DNA of 9,720 bases from Rhodocyclaceae bacterium (GTDB lineage: Bacteria; Pseudomonadota; Gammaproteobacteria; Burkholderiales; Rhodocyclaceae), in NCBI GenBank assembly GCA_018262875.1, contig JADFDL010000041.1, positions 1-9,720 of the forward strand. Direction: 5' to 3'. Below are positions 1-6,050 of the stretch, in pieces; the stretch's first letter is position 1, and the number at the start of each line of letters is the position of its first letter. Under the pieces are notes generated by a model, which was not told the DNA's origin, ran no database searches, and saw only the letters and a program-made list of their open reading frames with translations. The translations under genes were made by a program, and so were the position numbers.

Positions 1-428
<428 letters not shown>

Positions 429-459
429 TCAATAATTCGTGATCGGGCGGGCGTCCGGC

Positions 460-750
460 TCAGGCCTCGACGACGCCCATGATGTCTTCTTCGCGCATGA
501 CGAGCAGTTCCTCGCCTTCCACCTTGACGGTCTGGCCGGCGTACTTGCCGAACAGCACGCGGTCGCCCACCTTGACATCGAGGGGGCGCAGCTTGCCGTC
601 GTCGCCGACTTTGCCCTTGCCCACAGCCTTGATTTCGCCCTGGTCGGGTTTCTCGGCGGCGGTGTCGGGAATGACGATGCCGGATGCGGTCTTGCGCTCT
701 TCTTCCATCCGCTTGACAATCACGCGGTCATGCAAAGGACGAATTTTCAT
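460..750 (-). CDS. groES: Co-chaperonin GroES (Hsp10)
   Basis: GroES is the heptameric lid of the GroEL folding chamber in the cytosol. The product has 96 residues, the usual length, and begins [14 protein letters not shown]. The mobile loop that contacts GroEL is at about residues 17-33, with the hydrophobic IVI at 25-27. The conserved core [11 protein letters not shown] is at 62-72, and the C-terminus has the usual [14 protein letters not shown] form. The start ATG (748-750) is preceded by AGGAG at 759-763 with an 8-nt spacer. The sequence GGAG-ATAA-CTCC just before the ATG could fold and hide this site (see the leader hairpin entry). It is the first gene of the groESL operon. The opposite strand is open over 439-855 but carries no recognisable protein. 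Confidence 0.98.
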   Translation of the reverse strand: MKIRPLHDRVIVKRMEEERKTASGIVIPDTAAEKPDQGEIKAVGKGKVGDDGKLRPLDVKVGDRVLFGKYAGQTVKVEGEELLVMREEDIMGVVEA

Positions 751-780
751 GGAGTTATCTCCTATCTACAGAACGAATTC
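741..780 (-). promoter_or_regulatory. Possible RNA-thermometer-like hairpin over the groES ribosome binding site
   Basis: In the groES mRNA the ribosome binding site lies in GGAG-AUAA-CUCC (751-762), a 4-bp G/C-rich stem with a 4-nt loop directly before the AUG. An outer 5-bp pairing, GAAUU (776-780) with AAUUC (741-745, in codons 2-4), can enclose both the binding site and the start codon. Such a fold would lower translation when cold and melt on heating. The pairings are seen in the sequence; the function is inference. The coding half of the outer stem is constrained by the conserved MKIRP start, so that part may be chance. Confidence 0.35.
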
Positions 781-786
781 ACAAAA

Positions 787-802
787 GTGAGCGAACGCTC
801 AC
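787..802. promoter_or_regulatory. Perfect 7-bp inverted repeat in the groES leader (operator or attenuator candidate)
   Basis: GTGAGCG-AA-CGCTCAC is an exact inverted repeat with a 2-bp centre, lying between the promoter and groES. In groES mRNA it can fold as a 6-bp stem with a GUUC loop followed by UUUU (783-786), so it resembles a weak intrinsic terminator. As DNA it has the shape of a site for a dimeric repressor. Which role applies, if any, cannot be decided from the sequence. Confidence 0.4.
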
Positions 803-828
803 ATAGGGTTATTACAAAAAGATGGCCA

Positions 829-855
829 TTAGCACTCATTGCTAACGAGTGCTAA
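829..855. promoter_or_regulatory. CIRCE operator for heat-shock repressor HrcA
   Basis: The sequence is TTAGCACTC (829-837), a 9-bp spacer, then GAGTGCTAA (847-855). This is the exact CIRCE consensus with the canonical spacer length. HrcA bound here would cover the predicted transcription start of groESL (near 848) and block initiation until heat inactivates it. hrcA itself is not in this window. Confidence 0.97.
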
Positions 856-883
856 TAATAGGGGTGTTTGCCGCTGAATTCAA
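855..883 (-). promoter_or_regulatory. Sigma-70-type promoter of groESL, overlapping the sigma-32 promoter
   Basis: The same stretch can be read as TTGAAT (878-883), a 17-nt spacer and TATTAT (855-860) on the minus strand, with 4/6 and 5/6 matches to the vegetative consensus at ideal spacing. It would give basal groESL transcription from nearly the same start point, also repressed by CIRCE/HrcA. Confidence 0.6.
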
Positions 884-884
884 G
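857..884 (-). promoter_or_regulatory. Sigma-32 (RpoH) promoter of groESL
   Basis: On the minus strand CTTGAA (879-884) is followed after 14 nt by CCCCTATT (857-864). This closely matches the heat-shock sigma factor pattern CTTGAA / CCCCATnT with normal spacing. The predicted start falls inside CIRCE, so positive control (RpoH) and negative control (HrcA) meet at one site. Confidence 0.8.
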
Positions 885-939
885 TGGCGGAGCGACATTT
901 CCTTGTTCTCCCCAACCGCGGGCAGCTCCGCCTCACTCC

Positions 940-968
940 TCAAGACGGGGAGCGCGCTGCCGTATATT
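940..968 (+). promoter_or_regulatory. Weak candidate promoter for the diguanylate cyclase gene
   Basis: The 178-bp gap between CIRCE and the diguanylate cyclase must hold its promoter. The best candidate is TATATT (963-968) as -10, with only a poor -35 (TCAAGA, 940-945) at 17-nt spacing. It would give a leader of about 58 nt. No sigma-54-type GG/GC pair was seen. Nothing else in 885-1033 stands out. Confidence 0.25.
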
Positions 969-1033
969 CTGCAAACGAAGCAAGCGTGCGCTCGTCCCCA
1001 TCGGCAAGGCGCACGCAATCAGGGGGAAACTGA

Positions 1034-2356
1034 ATGTCATTGACCGAAGGCGGGCTCCTGCAGGTATTCCAGACCATCATCGACAATCTGCCAAGCGGGG
1101 TAACGCTGCTGGACAAGGATCTCCGCTTTGTCGCCTGGAATTCCGAAATCAAGCAACTGCTCAGCTTCCCGGACGAACTGTTCAACCCGGACGACCCGCC
1201 CGAAATGGCCAAGGTGGCGCGGTTCAACGCGCGGCGCGGCGAGTACGGACCGGGCGACCCGGAAGAGCAGGCCAGGGCGGTCGTCGAGCGGGCCCGCATG
1301 ATGATGCCGCATGTCTTCGAGCGTACCCGACCCGACGGCACGGTGCTGGAAATCCGCGGCCGTCCGCTGCCGGACGGCGGCTTTGTCTCGATCTACACCG
1401 ACATGACGGAGCGCAAGCGCGCCGAAGAGGAAGTGCGGCGCACCGCCTCCTTCCTGCAGGCGGTGCTCGACAACCTGCCCTTCGGCATGATGGTCGTCGA
1501 CAAGGCGATCCGCTGCCGATACTGGAACCGGCAGAGCGAAGCCCTGTTCGAACTGCCGCCCGGCTTCGTCCGCCAGGGCATTCCGATGGAGGAGGTGCTG
1601 CGGCAAGTCGCCCGCAACGGCATCTATGGCCCCGGCGACATTGAAGATCATGTCGCACGGCGCCTGAAATCCATCGGCGACTTCGAGGCGCACACCGTCG
1701 AACTGACCCGTCCAGACGGACGCAGCCTGCGCATCATGGGCGCACCGGTATTGATCGAGGGCCAGGCCGAAGGGCTTGTGCTGCTGCAGGAAGACATCAC
1801 CGAGCGCAGGAACCACCAGGCCACGCTGGAACGCCTGGCCACCACCGATCATCTGACCGGCCTGATGAATCGCCGCGCCTTCCTGGATGCAACGGAACGG
1901 GAAATCCGCCGCGCCCACCGTTACGGCCAGCCCCTTGCACTGATCATGCTCGACGTCGACCACTTCAAGCGCATCAACGACAGCTTCGGCCATCCGGCCG
2001 GCGATGAAGTCCTGCGCCGCGTTACCGCCGCCTGCCGCGGCATGCTGCGCGACGAGGACCTGATGGGCCGGCTCGGCGGCGAGGAGTTCGCCATCACCCT
2101 GGTGCAACCGCCCCTGCCAAAAGCCGCCGCCGTCGCCGAGCGCCTGCGCAAGGCCGTCAGCGAACTTGTCATCGAACATGCCGGCAGGCAGATGACCGTC
2201 ACCATCAGTCTGGGCATCGCCGAGATCAACGACAGCATCAACAGCCTCGACCAGCTCATTTCGAATGCCGACGCCTGCCTCTACACGGCCAAGCGCGAAG
2301 GCCGCAACCGCGTCTGCGCCGCCGACGATGCCCCGATGCAAAGCCCCTCCACATAG
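1034..2356 (+). CDS. PAS-PAS-GGDEF diguanylate cyclase
   Basis: The enzyme is predicted to make the second messenger c-di-GMP from two GTP in the cytosol. Of its 440 residues, two related PAS_7-like sensor domains span about 10-127 and 138-258. They repeat the pattern DNLPxG...D...WN...YGPGD...RPDG. A GGDEF domain spans about 262-430. In it, DHLTGLMNRR (272-281), the metal-binding DVDHFKRINDSFGH (307-320) and the active-site GGEEF (348-352) are intact. The inhibitory I-site RDED (339-342) stands exactly five residues before GGEEF, so product feedback inhibition is expected. There is no signal peptide, membrane segment or EAL domain, so it is a soluble cyclase. The start ATG follows an AGGGGG-rich ribosome binding site (1021-1026). 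dacB starts 16 bp downstream. The PAS ligand cannot be told from the sequence. Confidence 0.95.
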   Translation: MSLTEGGLLQVFQTIIDNLPSGVTLLDKDLRFVAWNSEIKQLLSFPDELFNPDDPPEMAKVARFNARRGEYGPGDPEEQARAVVERARMMMPHVFERTRPDGTVLEIRGRPLPDGGFVSIYTDMTERKRAEEEVRRTASFLQAVLDNLPFGMMVVDKAIRCRYWNRQSEALFELPPGFVRQGIPMEEVLRQVARNGIYGPGDIEDHVARRLKSIGDFEAHTVELTRPDGRSLRIMGAPVLIEGQAEGLVLLQEDITERRNHQATLERLATTDHLTGLMNRRAFLDATEREIRRAHRYGQPLALIMLDVDHFKRINDSFGHPAGDEVLRRVTAACRGMLRDEDLMGRLGGEEFAITLVQPPLPKAAAVAERLRKAVSELVIEHAGRQMTVTISLGIAEINDSINSLDQLISNADACLYTAKREGRNRVCAADDAPMQSPST

Positions 2357-2360
2357 CGGC

Positions 2361-2366
2361 TAGAAT
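2361..2366 (+). promoter_or_regulatory. Possible -10 box just before dacB
   Basis: TAGAAT (5/6 to TATAAT) sits 6 bp before the GTG start of dacB, so transcription would begin at or very near the GTG and give a leaderless or nearly leaderless mRNA. No good -35 is present (TGCAAA at 2337-2342 is weak). dacB also lacks a clear ribosome binding site, which fits this reading, but read-through from the cyclase gene is equally possible. Confidence 0.3.
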
Positions 2367-2372
2367 GGCGGC

Positions 2373-3818
2373 GTGAACCGGCTCCGCTTACCTGCTTCCC
2401 TCCTGTTGCTGCCGGCCCTCCTGCTTGCGCCGGTAACCGGGCGCGCGCAGTTTGACGAGCGCCTGCCCGCGCCGGTCGCCCGCGCGCTCAAGACGGCCGG
2501 CGTGCCGTCCTCGGCGGTGGCGGTGGTCGTGCAAGAGGTCGATGCACGCATGCCGCGCGCGAGCTTCAATGCCGAAAAGCCGATGAATCCGGCCTCGGTG
2601 ATGAAACTCGTCACCACCTACGCCGCGCTGGAACTGCTCGGTCCCGCCTACACCTGGAAGACCGAAGCCCATGCGCAGGGCAGCCTGGGCGACGGCGTAC
2701 TCAATGGCGACCTGCATCTCAAGGGCTACGGCGACCCGAGGCTCACTGTTGAAAACTTCTGGCTGCTGTTGCGGCAGATCAGGGCGAAAGGCGTCCGCGA
2801 TATCCGCGGCGACCTGGTGCTCGACCGCGGCCACTTCGCGCCCGCCAACCACGATCCGGCCCGCTTCGACGGCGAGCCATTGCGGCCCTACAACGTCGGG
2901 CCGGACGCGCTGCTGCTCAACTACAAGTCGATCCGCCTCGACTTCGCGCCGGACGCCGGGAAGAAAACCGTGGCGATCCATGCCGAGCCGGCGCCGGCGC
3001 AGCTCGATATCGTGAACCTGGTGAAACTGACCGATGCCGCCTGCGGCAACGCCTGGTACGAGGCGATCCGCATGGATCTCGCCCACACCGGCGCGGCGGC
3101 GCGGCTGATCCTCACCGGCACCTTCCCGGCCGCCTGCGGCGAGAAAAGCCGGCATGTCGCCGCGCTCGACCATCCGCAATTCGTCGCCGGCGTCTTCCGG
3201 CAACTGTGGGCCGAACTGGGCGGCAGCATCGAAGGCGGCCTGCGCGAAGGCGCCGTACCCACCGGGGCGCGCCTGCTGGCGCGCAGCGAATCGCCGGCGC
3301 TGGCCGAAGTGGTGCGCGAGATCAACAAGTACAGCAACAACGTCATGGCACGCCAGCTCTATCTCACGCTCGGCGCGGAAGCGGCGAAGCGGCCGGCCCG
3401 CATCGAGGACGCCGAGACGGCCGTGCGCAGCTGGCTGGCGCAGAAGTATCTGCGCATGCCGGAACTCGTCATCGAAAACGGCGCGGGCCTGTCGCGCAGC
3501 GACCGCATCAGCGCGGAAAACCTCGCGCGCCTGCTCGCCGCCGCCTTCGCCAGCCCGGTGATGCCCGAGTTCATCGCCTCGCTGCCGCTGGCCGGCATCG
3601 ACGGCACCATGAAGAAGCGCCTCAGCGGCAACGGCGTCGCCGGCCAGGCGCACGTCAAGACGGGCTATCTCGACGGCGCGCGCGCCCTCGCCGGCTACGT
3701 GCTGGACCGGCGCGGCAAGCGCTCCATCGTGGTGTTCCTCGCCAACCATCCCAACGCCGGCGCCACCAAGGCGGCGCAGGACGCATTGCTCGCCTGCGTC
3801 TACGAACGGAGTTGCTGA
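2373..3818 (+). CDS. dacB: D-alanyl-D-alanine carboxypeptidase/endopeptidase, PBP4 (DacB) type
   Basis: This is a periplasmic peptidoglycan hydrolase of the S13 family, which removes terminal D-Ala and cuts cross-links during cell-wall remodelling. It has 481 residues, close to the family norm. A Sec signal peptide is at about 1-25 (NRLRLP, then a Leu/Ala-rich core, cut near GRA-Q). The three active-site motifs of penicillin-binding proteins are intact: SVMK (75-78, nucleophile Ser75, Lys78), SNN (321-323) and KTG (429-431). The long insert between the first two motifs, typical of PBP4, is present, as is the conserved ENGAGLSR (368-375). The start is GTG; the only nearby ATG (2365) is out of frame. 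No clear ribosome binding site precedes it. The stop overlaps the start of the next gene (TGATG), so the two are likely translationally coupled. Confidence 0.95.
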   Translation: MNRLRLPASLLLLPALLLAPVTGRAQFDERLPAPVARALKTAGVPSSAVAVVVQEVDARMPRASFNAEKPMNPASVMKLVTTYAALELLGPAYTWKTEAHAQGSLGDGVLNGDLHLKGYGDPRLTVENFWLLLRQIRAKGVRDIRGDLVLDRGHFAPANHDPARFDGEPLRPYNVGPDALLLNYKSIRLDFAPDAGKKTVAIHAEPAPAQLDIVNLVKLTDAACGNAWYEAIRMDLAHTGAAARLILTGTFPAACGEKSRHVAALDHPQFVAGVFRQLWAELGGSIEGGLREGAVPTGARLLARSESPALAEVVREINKYSNNVMARQLYLTLGAEAAKRPARIEDAETAVRSWLAQKYLRMPELVIENGAGLSRSDRISAENLARLLAAAFASPVMPEFIASLPLAGIDGTMKKRLSGNGVAGQAHVKTGYLDGARALAGYVLDRRGKRSIVVFLANHPNAGATKAAQDALLACVYERSC

Positions 3819-4066
3819 TGCGGCGTTTCGCGCTCCTCGCCGCCGGCTTCGCCTACATGGTGCTGCTCATCGAAGCGGTGCGCGCGACCGCGGCCTGGTG
3901 GCGCGGCGAAGCGGAATTGGGAATGCTCGATTACGCGCTGATCGGCGCACTGCCGGTGCTGGCGTGGATATGGTGGCGTTATTTATCGATGTTCCGCAAG
4001 AATTGCGGCAAGGCCGCCTGCGCCCTGCCGGAAGATCGCGGCGACCCGCCTCGCTCAGTCGGCTGA
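3818..4066 (+). CDS. Small two-helix membrane protein, function unknown
   Basis: An 82-residue product begins MRRFALLAAGFAYM. Two hydrophobic helices lie at about 4-24 and 36-56 and are joined by a short charged loop (RGEAELG). The C-terminal tail of about 25 residues is polar and contains the pair C63 and C68 (NCGKAAC). The ATG overlaps the dacB stop codon by one base (TGATG), and GGAG at 3808-3811 stands 6 nt before it. This supports real translation and coupling to dacB. Its 3' end overlaps the convergent gene on the other strand by 12 bp. I do not recognise a family. A role beside DacB at the cell envelope is only suggested by position. Confidence 0.75.
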   Translation: MRRFALLAAGFAYMVLLIEAVRATAAWWRGEAELGMLDYALIGALPVLAWIWWRYLSMFRKNCGKAACALPEDRGDPPRSVG

Positions 4067-4468
4067 GGGCATGCCTTTTTCCGAGACGAGCCTGAGCCAG
4101 CCGCGCACGATGCGGTAGAGCACCCACAGGCCGGCGCCAAGCGCGACGATCCAGGCAAGCGGCAGGCCGACAATAGTCAGTCCCGCCAGTACGGCGACGG
4201 CCACCCAGAGCAGGGCGAACCAGAAGGTGCGGATCTGCCAGCGGAAGTGCGACTCGAGGTAAGTGCCGCGTGTCTCGCCGCGCTTCACGTAATTCAGGAC
4301 CACCGCGACGATCGACGGCCAGCCGCTGAGGAAGGCGGTGACGACGAAGGCCGTGCCGAGCAGGCCCGTCAGCGCGCTGAAGGCGTGCAGGCCATAGATG
4401 AGGTGCGTCAGCGTCACCAGCCCCTGCGGCGGACGGGGCAGGCCCGTGGCGTGATCGATGTCGGTCAT
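4055..4468 (-). CDS. COG3671/DUF4870-like small membrane protein
   Basis: This 137-residue inner-membrane protein has about three hydrophobic segments (roughly 18-46, 81-101 and 103-122). The block between the first two, VLNYVKRGETRGTYLESHF (58-76), followed by RWQIRTFWF (77-85), resembles the core of the uncharacterised COG3671/DUF4870 family as I recall it. The biochemical role is unknown. The start ATG follows GGAGG (4473-4477) with a short 4-nt spacer, and the REPIN-like element begins at the very next base beyond this site (4478). It lies downstream of ubiD on the same strand with 55 bp between them, so it may be read from the ubiD promoter. The last 12 bp overlap the convergent plus-strand gene, and no terminator separates the two. 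Confidence 0.85.
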   Translation of the reverse strand: MTDIDHATGLPRPPQGLVTLTHLIYGLHAFSALTGLLGTAFVVTAFLSGWPSIVAVVLNYVKRGETRGTYLESHFRWQIRTFWFALLWVAVAVLAGLTIVGLPLAWIVALGAGLWVLYRIVRGWLRLVSEKGMPSAD

Positions 4469-4477
4469 CTTCCCTCC

Positions 4478-4527
4478 GTAGGTCGGGCTTCAGCCCGACA
4501 TTGGCGTCGGCCTGAAGGCCGACCTAC
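4478..4527. repeat. REPIN/BIME-like element: inverted pair of REP hairpins with GTAG feet
   Basis: The outer arms GTAGGTCGG (4478-4486) and CCGACCTAC (4519-4527) are exact inverted repeats. Inside are two perfect 7-bp hairpins: GTCGGGC-TTCA-GCCCGAC (4482-4499) and GTCGGCC-TGAA-GGCCGAC (4506-4523), separated by 6 bp. Each hairpin has GTAG at its 5' foot, on opposite strands, which is the mark of REP sequences mobilised by RAYT (TnpA-REP) enzymes. The last four bases overlap the ubiD end and supply its TAG stop (4524-4526). No RAYT gene and no second copy are in the window. Confidence 0.8.
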
Positions 4528-5987
4528 AAACCCAGGTTCTTCCACAGTTCATCCACCCGCCGCTTCACCGCCTCGTCCTGCGCGATGGGACGGCCCCATT
4601 CGCGGGCGGTCTCGCCCGGCCACTTGTTGGTGGCGTCGATGCCCATCTTGCTGCCCAGCCCCGCCACCGGCGAGGCAAAGTCGAGGTAATCGATCGGCGT
4701 GTTCTGCGCGATCAGCGTGTCGCGCGCGGCGTCGACACGGGTGGTCAGCGCCCACACCACCTCCTTCCAGTCGCGCGCGTCGATGTCGTCGTCGACGACG
4801 ACGATGAACTTGGTGTACATGAACTGGCGCAGGAAGCTCCAGATGCCGAACATCACGCGCTTGGCATGGCCGGGGTACTGCTTCTTCATGCTCACCACCG
4901 CCATGCGGTAAGAGCAGCCCTCGGGCGGCAGGTAGAAATCGACGATCTCCGGAAACTGCTTCTGCAGCAGCGGCACGAACACCTCGTTCAGCGCCACGCC
5001 GAGCATGGCCGGCTCGTCGGGCGGCTTGCCGGTGTAGGTGCTGTGGTAGATCGGCTCGCGGCGCATCGTCATGCGCTCGATGGTGAACACCGGGAATTCC
5101 GCCCGCTCGTTGTAGTAGCCGGTGTGGTCGCCGTAGGGGCCCTCGACCGCGGTTTCGTTCGGGTGAATGACGCCTTCCAGCACGATCTCGGCGGAAGCCG
5201 GCACCTGCAGATCGGAGCCGAGGCATTTCACGACTTCCGTCTTCGCGCCGCGCAGCAGCCCGGCAAACTGGTATTCGGACAGCGAATCCGGCACCGGCGT
5301 CACCGCGCCCAGTATCGTTGCCGGATCGGCGCCGAGCGCCACCGCCACGGGAAAGGGCTGGCCGGGATGTTTCAGGCAGTGGTCGCGGAAATCCAGCGCG
5401 CCGCCGCGCTGCGGCAGCCAGCGCATGATGAGCTTGTTCCGTGCAATCATCTGCTGGCGGTAGATGCCGAGGTTCTGGCGGCTCTTCTGCGGCCCGCGCG
5501 TGACGGTCAGGCCCCAGGTGATGAGCGGCGCCACGTCGCCCGGCCAGCAGGTCTGGATCGGCAGGCGGGAAAGATCGACGTCCTTGCCTTCCCAGACGAT
5601 CTCCTGACAGGGCGCAGAGGAGACTTCCTTCGGCGCCATGTTGAGCACCTGCTTCAACACCGGCAGCTTGTCCCAAGCGTCCTTCAATCCCTTCGGCGGC
5701 TCCGGCTCCTTGAGCGTGGCGAGCAGCTTGCCGACCTCGCGCAGCGCCGAGAGAGATTCTTCCCCCATGCCCAAGGCCACCCGATGCGGCGTGCCGAACA
5801 GGTTGCCGAGCACCGGCATCGAATATCCCTTGGGCTTCTCGAAGAGCAGCGCCGGACCGCCCGCGCGCAACACGCGGTCGCACACCTCGGTCATCTCCAG
5901 CCTGGGATCGACCTCGGCGCCGATGCGCTTCAGTTCGCCGAGCTTTTCGAGTTGCGCGATGAAGTCGCGCAGGTCGCGGTATTTCAT
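4524..5987 (-). CDS. ubiD: UbiD, 3-polyprenyl-4-hydroxybenzoate decarboxylase
   Basis: UbiD removes the carboxyl group of 3-polyprenyl-4-hydroxybenzoate in ubiquinone synthesis, using the prenylated FMN cofactor made by UbiX (ubiX is not in this window). The 487 residues match the E. coli type along the whole length: [10 protein letters not shown] at the start, then [19 protein letters not shown] (161-179), where cofactor and metal ligands are expected, [17 protein letters not shown] (218-234) and [13 protein letters not shown] (282-294). The acidic catalytic residues expected in this region are probably E278 and E282, assigned by analogy with Fdc1. Near the end are [15 protein letters not shown] (435-449) and [10 protein letters not shown] (451-460). 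The start matches the family although no ribosome binding site is visible before it. A perfect TATAAT lies 30 bp upstream. The C-terminus stops a few residues short of E. coli UbiD, and its stop codon lies in the REPIN-like element. Confidence 0.97.
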   Translation of the reverse strand: MKYRDLRDFIAQLEKLGELKRIGAEVDPRLEMTEVCDRVLRAGGPALLFEKPKGYSMPVLGNLFGTPHRVALGMGEESLSALREVGKLLATLKEPEPPKGLKDAWDKLPVLKQVLNMAPKEVSSAPCQEIVWEGKDVDLSRLPIQTCWPGDVAPLITWGLTVTRGPQKSRQNLGIYRQQMIARNKLIMRWLPQRGGALDFRDHCLKHPGQPFPVAVALGADPATILGAVTPVPDSLSEYQFAGLLRGAKTEVVKCLGSDLQVPASAEIVLEGVIHPNETAVEGPYGDHTGYYNERAEFPVFTIERMTMRREPIYHSTYTGKPPDEPAMLGVALNEVFVPLLQKQFPEIVDFYLPPEGCSYRMAVVSMKKQYPGHAKRVMFGIWSFLRQFMYTKFIVVVDDDIDARDWKEVVWALTTRVDAARDTLIAQNTPIDYLDFASPVAGLGSKMGIDATNKWPGETAREWGRPIAQDEAVKRRVDELWKNLGL

Positions 5988-6004
5988 GGGGGCGAAGGAA
6001 GAAG

Positions 6005-6035
6005 GGGATGCGGCCGATTATATCGGAAGCATCCC
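6005..6035 (-). terminator. 31-bp near-palindrome: likely terminator of the large gene, overlapping the ubiD promoter
   Basis: Two 14-bp arms, GGGATGCGGCCGAT and ATCGGAAGCATCCC, flank a TAT centre and match at 12 of 14 pairs; the two mismatches are adjacent. Read on the minus strand, the hairpin begins 15 nt after the stop codon of the large gene and is followed by the pyrimidine run CTTCTTCCTT. It therefore resembles an intrinsic terminator with an imperfect U tract. It also encloses the TATAAT at 6017-6022, so it could instead be an operator for ubiD. Confidence 0.55.
6017..6022 (-). promoter_or_regulatory. -10 box (TATAAT) of the likely ubiD promoter
   Basis: A perfect TATAAT on the minus strand would start transcription near 6010, leaving a leader of about 22 nt before the ubiD ATG. 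The -35 region is poor: the hexamers at spacings of 16-18 (near 6039-6046) are CAGGGA, GCAGGG and GGCAGG, and there is no TG extension. An activator or simple weakness is possible. The box sits in the loop region of the 31-bp palindrome. Confidence 0.5.
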
Positions 6036-6050
6036 TCCTCCCTGCCGCCG

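Noticed and set aside
439..855. Plus-strand open frame over groES and its control region
   Set aside because: It runs antisense through groES and across CIRCE and has no recognisable domain or SD.
921..960. Imperfect inverted repeat GGCAGCTCC / GGGGAGCGCGCTGCC before the cyclase gene
   Set aside because: The arms match only in parts with a long loop and no T run, so it is not convincing as a terminator or operator.
1037..2341. Minus-strand open frame of 434 codons
   Set aside because: It is antisense to the diguanylate cyclase, whose GGEEF, I-site and PAS motifs are intact on the plus strand. The antisense product resembles no family.
2388..3749. Minus-strand open frame of 453 codons
   Set aside because: It is antisense to dacB, which has all three active-site motifs and a signal peptide on the plus strand.
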